DNA of 64,000 nucleotides from Cristatella mucedo (Eukaryota; Bryozoa; Phylactolaemata; Cristatellidae): NCBI GenBank assembly GCA_009760855.2, contig WPIO01000090.1, positions 64,001 to 128,000 of the forward strand, read 5' to 3'. Shown piece by piece: positions 56,696 to 64,000 of this stretch (position 1 is its first letter; each line of letters starts with the position of its first letter). The notes under the pieces were generated by a model. It saw only the letters and a program-made list of their open reading frames with translations, ran no database searches and was not told where the DNA came from. The position numbers and the translations under genes were made by a program.

Positions 56696-57865
56696 TGGTT
56701 TAAATCCTACTTGTCTGATCGTGTTCAATCCGTGTCGTGTGGGGGTCAGGTCTCAGACATGAGAAGGGTCACTTGTGGAGTCCCTCAAGGGTCTGTCCTT
56801 GGTCCCTTGCTGTTCTCTATTTATACGCAACCTCTGGGAAAAGTGATTAAGGCCCATGGAATAGGATATCACTTCTATGCTGACGATACTCAGTTGTATT
56901 TGTCATTTAAACCGTCGGAATCTGCTGCAGCAACTGAGAAACTGAATGCTTGCCTTGCCGATATTCGATCCTGGATGTCGGAAAACTTCCTGAAATTAAA
57001 TGACGATAAAACCGAACTGCTGCTCATAGGACACCCTAAGCGTGTGGCTGGATTAAAAGGCTTTGCTGTTCTAATAGGTGATGCTATTGTGCGACCTTCA
57101 CCACGTGCTCGTAATCTAGGTGTCGTGTTCGACAGCTGCCTCAATTTCAAAAGCTTCATTCAGAAGACTGCCTCCACAGCTAGCCATCACATCCGATCCC
57201 TATCCAAGATTAGAAGCTGTCTCCCACAGTGGCTTGTAAAAAATTTAACTAGCTCTTTAGTTCTGTCTCGGCTTGATTATTGTAATTCCATTTTGGCGGG
57301 GCTACCAAAGAAAGCTATTATGCCAATACAGCGGACTATGAATATGGCTGCAAGGCTGGTCTTCAAGTCCCAGCGGTTTGAGCACGTGTTGCCTTTGCTG
57401 AAAGAGCTAGGATGGTTGCCGGTTGAGCAAAGGATACAGAGCAAAGTTCTTACGCTGACCCACAAGGCCCGCCACGGCTTGGCTCCTTCGTATCTAGTTG
57501 AACTGCTACATCAGTTTCAGTCTGTTCGCGCCCTCAGGTCCTGTGTGGACAATAAATTAGCTGTCCCATTTCTCAGCTTAAAGACAGTTGGCGACAGAAG
57601 CTTTGGATCTGCAGGTCCTAGACTGTGGAACTCGCTTCCACAATTCTTAAGCAACGACATCTACTCTCCAACTGCCGACTATGGCACATCTTTTACAGCG
57701 GTCCTGAACTGCTACTTCTATGCTACTCACTACCTCAACTGCTCTCCTAACTCTGCTATGCTTCCCACTTTCTCTTTGTTGCGTGAGACGAAGTCTGTTG
57801 GCTACCGAATGCGTACCGAAAGCCGCTTAGGCTGTGAGTGTGCTATACAAAACTCTCCTGCGTAA
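56657..57865 (+). pseudogene. Family B LINE RT C-terminal part and tail
   Basis: A 402-codon frame beginning just after the duplicated motif A. It has GVPQGSVLGPLLF (41-53), YADD (74-77), LNDDKTELLLIG, LSRLDYCNSILAGLPKKAI, LLKELGWLPVEQRI and GPRLWNSLPQFL, ending in a Ser/Thr/Tyr-rich tail. The catalytic YADD is intact, but motif A is separated by a frameshift, so the copy should not make active RT. Confidence 0.87.
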
Positions 57866-57935
57866 CACCCAAATGGTCTTTATGACTTTGTGGAGTTACT
57901 GACGGAGATACATTACATTACATTACATTAAAATG

Positions 57936-59114
57936 CCTGCCAATGCCCACTGTATTTTTTTCTGGAACGTTCCTTAGTACGGGAGTGGCTACAGAGCGTT
58001 CCCAGCGTAGTGCGCCCACATTAGTAATAGCTTCACGACTTTTGCAACTTTTCCATGCAATCTTGTTGTCAACAAGTTTGCGTTGATATAATTAAGCTTG
58101 GTGTCATTCCAGTTAACTTCAAAAACTCGGCAGCTAGCATATTTTAGAGGTATGGCCACCTCAACCGACACGCTTTGACTATTAGGATTCCCTGCAGCAG
58201 TATAAATAGGATTATTTTAATAGTGCTGTTAATCTTGAATCAGATGTAAGATGAGCTTTCTAGATATTGGAATCACTTTTATTTACCGTTCATCGTTTTA
58301 CCACTGGTATTACATCAAGCATTTGCTTGTAGGTCAAAACAGTTTACACGTTAAACGTTATATTCCCATGATTTTGCTGGGATGCCCTCATTGAATGAGG
58401 CAGTTCAAGCACCTCTATGGCGGTACAAATCTTCCGAATTTTGCCTGAACATCTCAGAGATTTCTGAGATCAGCACTGTTGTTATCGTTTACCCCCAAAT
58501 ACAATTTATTAAATGTATCAATCTTTTTCCGGAAGAATCAAGACCTTTTTTATATTTAGTATGACATCTAGACCGTGTCTCGTGTGACATGCAAACCTAT
58601 TCTAATCCTTATCGTGGTAAGTATGGCAACTCAATTTTGGTAATTAAGGGATTAATTCTAAGCGTTTTATTTCCAGTGATGAGGCAAAATTCAGTCACAG
58701 ACATGAACATATTGGCTAACTTACCTGCTTGAAGAGATCTTGATCTCAATTTAGCCGTTTGTGACTCTGGAGGAAAACTGAAAGATGTCCAAAAAAAGGC
58801 CAAGGGTGTTGAGGAATAAACATTTAAGCTTTTTAAGAGTAAAATATTATGGCGAAGTTGTTTTGTAGCAGAAATAGAAGCATGTTTCAAACCGGGCACT
58901 TTCCTTAAAAAGAAATGACTGAAATGCACAGCTTGATATGGTTGGTACCACTGCCTTAGTGTGCTGCTGATTACATGGTGGACCAAAGTGGCTCCAACGG
59001 TTTCAGTCACATGTCGCTATGCCTTTCCTTAAAGTATTAAATTAACTGGAATTCGAAATTCTGCAAACCAAACTATCTGAAGCTTTACAGACATCAAAAC
59101 GTTCTAAATTGCTA
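57936..59114. other. No confirmed gene; minus-strand frame with strong donor at 58,609-59,010
   Basis: A 133-codon minus-strand frame starting at GTG, without an ATG start. It contains FFLRKVPGLKHASISATKQL and FPPESQTAKLRSRSLQAG, and an excellent donor (AAGCAG|GTAAGT) near 58,722-58,728 would end an exon in that frame. No domain or partner exon was recognised. The rest of the interval shows nothing. Confidence 0.25.
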
Positions 59115-59945
59115 AACGTGCTAAAATTCGGGCTTGTTTAGATAAAGATACCACATCTAAGTTGGTCCATGCATTCGTTGACATCCCGTCTCGACTTCAT
59201 CAACTCACTGCTTACTGGCATACCAGCATGTGCGATCAGGCGATTGCAGCTGGTGCAAAACTCGGCAGCTAGACTTGTCTGTCGTGAGCTTCGCAGTTGC
59301 CACATTACTCCACTTCTCGCCGACCTGCACTGGCTACCAGTCAAGCAACGGATTGACTTCAAGATTTTGTCGCTCACTTTTAGGTCCCTTAATTCTATGG
59401 CTCCAGTCTATCTCTCCGACATACTCCCCCATCAGGCCAAGCATCGTACCACCTGCTTTTCGGAATCCAACAGTCTAGAAATACCTCGTACAAACCTTAA
59501 ATCCTTTGGAGATCGTGCATTTAGTTCGTATGCTCCCACAGCCTGGAACTCCCTCCCGACCTGCTTCAGAACATCCCCCGACCTGACCACATTTAAAAGA
59601 AACCTAAAAACACACTTATTTAGGACAGCATTTAGCGAGTCCCTGTGATTCGTCCTTGATGTGCTTATGCGTGCTGACACTGTGCATGGGTCCCTGTGAT
59701 TCGTCCTTGATGTGCTTATGTGTGCTGACACTTTGCATGCTGCCACTAACCACATTCGCATGCTGACCCTGTGCATGTCACCCCTAACCATATTATTCAT
59801 TTTGTTTGTTTTTCAACCATGATTTAACTTACCATTCAATTGCATTTCACTTTGCAGCAAATGTAAAGCGCCTAGAGAGAGATTAAGTTATCGTAGGGCG
59901 CTTTATCAAGTGACTTATTTTTAATATTATAATTATTCTAAGAGT
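59115..59945 (+). mobile_element. Family A LINE, 5'-truncated 3' fragment
   Basis: It starts at 'gctaaaattcgggcttg' (coding AKIRACLDKDT in copy 1) and runs to the stem-loop and a short tail. A 159-codon frame (59,169-59,648) holds the tail including LADLHWLPVKQRI and DRAFSSYAPTAWNSLPT. One extra base ('gcattcgttgacatc') breaks the frame at its start. A 51-bp tandem lies in the 3' UTR. Confidence 0.88.
59641..59742 (+). repeat. 51-bp tandem duplication in the 3' UTR of an A fragment
   Basis: 'ccctgtgattcgtccttgat' occurs at 59,641 and 59,692; each unit ends in a 'gcatg' phrase. Other A copies have a single unit here. Confidence 0.8.
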
Positions 59946-60567
59946 ATATCTTTCCTCGAATTAAGCACTACAACTTTTGATGACAATGCTGTTCCACAGA
60001 TGATTTTGGTGTAAATATTGTTTCAGGTGTGACTAACTTTTCCGCTATTTTCAATGACTCTACAAGGTTCTCATTATTTTAGTGAAATATATTATAGTTA
60101 CATTTCGTAGCTCAACAAATAGATGATAATAACCAGCATCAGCAACTTCAATCAGGGAGTCAAGAAGAGTTTCCGTAGCAAAATACGGGAGAGAGGCAAC
60201 AGAAATTTAAAGGCTTGGATGTTTTCAAGCGGGAGCTGAAGTAAAGTTAACATGAGAATAAGTGTGTAATTTAGTAGGATTCTTTAAATGGCTGCATAAT
60301 GGCTCCTGCGGCTATAAATCCTTTGGCGGAAAGGAGTAGGTGTTTGTGCTGGCGATAAAAATTAAATGGTACACGAAGTTAGCTGCTTCTAGAAGAATCA
60401 AATATATCCTGTCGACCTTAAACCTATCTTAAAAATGTAGGATTACAGCTATTTAAAACTAATTCATTGGATTTCACTATTTTTTCAGTAAGTTTCGGTT
60501 TATTTATATTCACGCTATTAGCTGCACAGCCTATGAGCCAAATGTTGTTGGCTGCGTCATATGTTAT
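59946..60567. other. No identifiable feature
   Basis: AT-rich spacer between two A fragments. Confidence 0.3.
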
Positions 60568-60724
60568 GTCACCCCTAACCATATTATTCATTTTGTTTGT
60601 TTTTCAAGCATGATTTTACTTACTATTTTATTGCATATCACTTTGCAGCAAATGTAAAGCGCCTAGAAAGAGATTAAGTTCTCTGAGGGCGCTTTATCAA
60701 GTGCAATATTATTATTATTATTAT
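60568..60724 (+). mobile_element. Family A LINE, 3' UTR only, young
   Basis: About 155 bp nearly identical to the last part of copy 1 and 2, from 'gtcacccctaaccat' to the stem-loop and a clean (ATT)n tail. An extreme case of 5' truncation. Confidence 0.88.
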
Positions 60725-61303
60725 ATGTTGCAGTAAGCTGTTGCTTACGATTATTGGCGGAGCACCTTTACTGGAGCCTAAGACAAAACAAAGATAAGGC
60801 CTTTGAACTTCTTCCTCTGGGCTTAAATTTGGGCTCATGCTTGCAGACACAAATGTCATGCAGCAATATTCATTTTAAAACCTCGCTTGTAGTAAGTCTA
60901 ATTATGACCACTGAATGTTTGGCTCATCAGGAAATGTAAATCCCTAAACAGCGAGTGGCAACTGAGCCTTGAACATGATTCTAGCTCCGGGTGAAACTTG
61001 AGTGCGGGCGACGTTACTTAGCAGCCGAAGCCTGAGAAGCGGCTGCTGTTTATGCTATCGGATAGCTGAGCGTTCTGTAACAAGCAGCCGGTCGACCGAA
61101 TACCGAATACGTCAAAGTAACGCACAGTCTGCCCTCGCGTAGTAGTGCTTCTAGATTAGTACCAGCAGTTTCGTAGAGACCTGCCTGGAAAATTGATGCA
61201 GCGGTTGATTCATAGAAGCTGCACTCACTTCCCAAAAGGTAAAGTGACTGATGTCGATACCAGAAGCCCTTAGCTTTTCGCTCCAGAGGTCAAGCCGCTG
61301 CTC
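60725..61303. other. GC-richer upstream region of the secreted-peptide gene
   Basis: Base composition rises toward 61 kb, and short inverted phrases occur (for example 'gcagccg..cggctgc' near 61,021-61,047). No coding frame is credible. It is the likely promoter region of the gene at 61,356. Confidence 0.3.
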
Positions 61304-61310
61304 TATAAAA
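61304..61310 (+). promoter_or_regulatory. TATA box (TATAAAA)
   Basis: TATAAAA lies 25-30 bases before the first ATG (61,335) and about 46 before the second (61,356). Transcription would be expected to start around 61,332-61,340, which favours the second ATG as translation start. Confidence 0.5.
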
Positions 61311-61355
61311 CCGCTGGTCGATCGTCGAAGTATCATGCTCGTACGCTCCGAAAGC

Positions 61356-61810
61356 ATGGCACTTCGATCTGCTGCGGTGTGTGCGGCTTTCCTGATATGC
61401 TTCGCAGTTGCGGTAGCAGAGGCAGGTAATAGTTTCTTTTCTGCTTTCGACGACGCCGAACCGGGCAATACGCCTGAGCCTGGTAAGTAATTCTAACCAA
61501 CCAGCCACTGCATTATTTGATATGTATTTAGAGCTACGCGAAAAGAAATATGTATTTAAAGAGCCAGTCGTGTCATGAAACGGCTGAACCCGGCAAATCA
61601 ATTCAGTTACTGCAACCTTTGCAGCTGGCGTTGCCACTTTCTTCTGCTTTTATGTTTCAAGTCACTGATGAATGTAAAGCAATAGTTGAAGACGTGTGTA
61701 CTCTCAAGCAAGTCAGGAAACTGTGCAACTTCACTGCCCTGCTACAAGATCGACATAAATGTTTTCTCACGATCAAATGCTGCATCAAGGACGTCTTCCT
61801 ATCAGCCTAA
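61356..61810 (+). CDS. Two-exon gene for a small secreted cysteine-rich peptide
   Basis: Exon 1 (61,356-61,482) begins at an ATG with A at -3 and G at +4. It encodes a basic/hydrophobic signal peptide of about 23-24 residues ending near an A-E-A site, then an acidic Asp/Glu-Pro-Gly spacer. The donor is TG|GTAAGT; unspliced reading stops at once. The intron (61,483-61,661) ends in a long pyrimidine tract and TTTCAAG. Exon 2 (61,662-61,810) joins in phase 1 and stays open to a stop. Its product has six cysteines spaced C-x7-C-x8-C-x11-C-x5-CC. A secreted, disulfide-folded peptide (toxin-like, defence or signalling) is the inference. The spacing of the first four cysteines resembles ShK-type domains, but the terminal CC and the lack of the usual conserved residues do not. 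An in-phase upstream ATG lies at 61,335. Confidence 0.6.
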
Positions 61811-62073
61811 GTAAGTATATTTAGGAATTCAAAATGGGTACTGCTATTGTTCATCGAACAAGTGCCAGATTAGTAAAAATCTAAGAAAAGTACAACGTTA
61901 ACTTTGACGATTTTACGAGGAGCAGCTTTTAGGTGCCTTGAACTTTGACAAACTGACCGCGAAAGTCAATTTGGTTCCAAACTCTTTCGAAAAAGTATGG
62001 CATGCAAAGGACAGATCCATTGACCTGGTGAATAGAGTAAACAAGGGTGAAATGGTATCGTGATACTTTCGGG

Positions 62074-62263
62074 CTGTGCTTCTCAAACTTCCTAATGCCG
62101 CAACCCTTTAATACAGTGGCTCGTGTTTTTGTGACCCCCACCCAAGAAGTTAATTTGTGCAAAATGTGGAAATGTGTGTTTTCCGACGATCTCAGGTGAA
62201 ATCCCAAGTAAAAGGGTCGTTCGACGTGCAAAGAGGTCCCAACCCAGAGGTTGAGAACCATGC
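62074..62263. mobile_element. hAT-type MITE (non-autonomous DNA transposon)
   Basis: The left end CTGTGCTTCTCAAACTT and the complement of the right end GCATGGTTCTCAACCT are inverted repeats of the widespread hAT (Charlie-like) terminus CAGTGGTTCTCAA. Subterminal phrases 'gccgcaaccc' and 'gggtcgttcgacg' are also typical. At 190 bp it has no coding capacity. The expected 8-bp target duplication is not clear. Confidence 0.62.
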
Positions 62264-62534
62264 TTTGCACCAAAATTAAAATATGCGATGATGACAGTTA
62301 AAAAAATTTAAAGCCCCTAAATAAATCAAATATGCATCTAGGTGCTTTAAAACTCGCTGAAAGAAGTAGTAATCAAGTTGGTCCCAAGGGCTAATTTCAT
62401 GCTTTGACAACCGTGACAAGTTAAGTATCATAGAAAAAGATATGAATACCACTCGGGGAGATTCATCAAAATGGTAAATCATTATATTAACCATATTAAT
62501 AATTAAGATAAAATTACCTCCGATAGGTCAATCT

Positions 62535-63125
62535 AATTATAAAAACTTTGCAGTTGCTGCAAAGGAACTATGGTTAAATGGGCAGTGGTAGCATGCTCGA
62601 TGGAAACAAGCATATTGTGGTTAGTGGTGACATAGACGGGATCAGAATGCGAATGTGTACAATATGTAGGAATATTTACTGGAAACATGTGCAGTGTCGC
62701 CGGGGATAAGCGGTGGACAAAGAACAAATAAAAAGTAACCACTAAATGCTTCGATAAATGTATAGTTTTTATCTTCTTATACATTTTGTCAAGTCGGAAG
62801 ATTTTGTGATGCTAGTTGGATGCGATCTTTAGGCTTACATTGAGATCATTCAAAGTAAATACACGATCTCCGAAACACTTGAGGTTCGTTCGAGGTCTAT
62901 GTACGAGACATGATACCAGAAATTAAGTTATACCATGCTTAGCTTGCTGGGGATGTTGATCTCAAACGTAGGCTGGAGTCAAAGAATGAGGGGACTTATG
63001 ATTGAGGGACAGAACCTCGACGTTAATGTGTTACTTTAGTGGGAGCCAGTACAGGTCCTCAAGAATGTCATGTGACAACCGTGACTCACACGACTGACAA
63101 GCTTAGCTACAAATTATGATTCCGT
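62535..63125 (-). mobile_element. Decayed family A LINE 3' fragment
   Basis: It follows the A 3' UTR and coding tail in antisense with heavy change: 'gcagttgctgcaaagg', 'taaccactaaatgct', 'acacgatctccgaaacactt', 'gtaggctggagtcaaagaatgag', 'gggagccagtacaggtc'. No frame survives. Confidence 0.7.
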
Positions 63126-63449
63126 GTTTTCAATGGAAACTGGCTCACTCGTAGGCTAGCACTCCTCGTGGATACGGAGCAAATAAGTTTCCTTGTGCCC
63201 AGGGAAATGCCAGGAACAATCGCCGACAGAAAAACTTCACCAAGTTTGAGATACATATAAAATTAAGTCACTTTCCCCAAGTATTTCGTAATTACGTCCT
63301 GATTTACTATTGGGTATAAGGTGCTCCCATCGACGACTGATTTTGTGTTGATCTAATTTTACTATCGAGGTCGTTGACTCGAGCCCAGTGCCATGTGGGA
63401 AGCTCACATATTGTGATTCATTTCCCTCAGGGCGCTATACAAATGAATC
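63126..63449. other. No identifiable feature
   Basis: Spacer between a decayed LINE and a microsatellite. Confidence 0.3.
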
Positions 63450-63474
63450 ATATATATATATATATATATGTGTG

Positions 63475-63557
<83 letters not shown>

Positions 63558-63650
63558 TTGTGTGTGTCTATGAGTGTGTGTGGGGGCGTGTGAGTGCTTG
63601 TGTGGTGTGTGAGTGTTTGTGTGTTTGTGTGTGTGAGAGTGTATTGTCAG
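63450..63650. repeat. (TA)n(TG)n compound microsatellite
   Basis: An AT run followed by about 50 bp of pure TG repeat and a longer impure G/T stretch. The open frames across it are repeat artefacts. Confidence 0.92.
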
Positions 63651-64000
63651 TGGGATTCGTCCTAGTATAAAAACTGACTGATCATGAATTCTTAGGGATA
63701 CTTGAATAAATTATGTTATAGAAAAAACTGTTTTGTAATAAATCTGTTTTAATGTTTGAGAGAGGTGTCTGGTTAGTATAAAAAGGGAACTAGTATTTGT
63801 TTTTAGCAGTATTTAACTACTGATGAAAGGCATACGCGATTAACTGTGATCTATGAAACGTTGTTGCATTTTCCAACTCACTTGGTAAAGTGTTTCTGAT
63901 TATGTTCACTTCAGGATTGGAGCAAGCAAAAATACTGAAAATCTGTATTTTTCAGCACAAGTATTGCCTAAAGTTTTCGCCAGCAATCACGTGAAGCCTG
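63651..64000. other. No identifiable feature
   Basis: AT-rich DNA to the window edge. Confidence 0.3.

Larger units (their letters stand above)
55799..57935 (+). mobile_element. Family B LINE, longest young copy (5'-truncated before RT)
   Basis: It starts in the linker before the RT ('atttataagacagtaaacc', coding KTVNHLMTN, equivalent to KNHLLNRS of A). It runs through the whole RT and C-terminal tail to the 3' UTR and an (ACATT)n tail. The frame is broken by a stop after LIRSS (56,028), a frameshift near 56,268-56,285, and a 175-bp tandem duplication. The endonuclease region is absent. Near identity with fragments at 21.6, 26.5 and 44.4-45.1 kb marks B as fairly young. Confidence 0.9.

Noticed and set aside
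63374-63670. 98-codon frame rich in Cys-Val
   Set aside because: Translation of a TG repeat, not a cysteine-rich peptide.

Overview
This window looks like repeat-rich, intron-era nuclear DNA of an animal, most likely an invertebrate. The reasons are several non-LTR retrotransposon (LINE) families with APE-type endonuclease plus reverse transcriptase, a tRNA-derived SINE, a hAT-type MITE, many AT/GT/GA microsatellites, a degenerate telomere-like tract, and spliced (GT-AG) rather than operon-style coding. The species cannot be named from sequence alone. No CRISPR array, rRNA gene or free-standing tRNA gene was seen.

Two LINE families dominate; I call them A and B. Family A (L2/CR1-like) ends in a conserved stem-loop (arms AAAGCGCC / GGCGCTTT) and an (ATT)n tail. 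It has three long, nearly identical and therefore young copies: copy 1 at 2,777-6,375 with one unbroken endonuclease-RT frame, copy 2 at 15,567-18,985 and copy 3 at 45,140-47,690, the last two damaged by internal deletions and frameshifts. At least ten 5'-truncated or decayed A fragments lie on both strands. Family B ends in an (ACATT)n tail; its best copy is 55,799-57,935, with a 175-bp tandem duplication across RT motif A. An old B relative with recognisable endonuclease and RT motifs lies on the minus strand at about 36,150-39,135. In two places (40,496/40,497 and 45,139/45,140) a minus-strand B and a plus-strand A meet 5' end to 5' end with nothing between them.

The region between the young A copies is built from an old direct segmental duplication: D1 (about 7,715-13,715) and D2 (about 25,740-31,712) are about 6-kb homologous non-coding blocks, and D3 (31,930-32,640) repeats the start of D2 directly after its end. 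Several LINE insertions occur in one block and not the other, so each block preserves the empty site of the other.

Host genes are scarce. The one well-supported candidate is a compact two-exon gene at 61,356-61,810: TATA box, strong ATG context, signal peptide, acidic Pro/Gly spacer, then a six-cysteine C-terminal domain, with matched intron phase and good splice sites. Weaker exon-like remnants lie at 33,113-33,290 (minus, possibly from a GABA-B/ANF-type ligand-binding domain), 42,374-42,560 (minus) and 53,390-54,412 (plus). The long intervals 13.7-15.6, 22.0-24.3, 33.8-36.1, 42.6-43.9 and 49.5-53.4 kb hold nothing I can identify.
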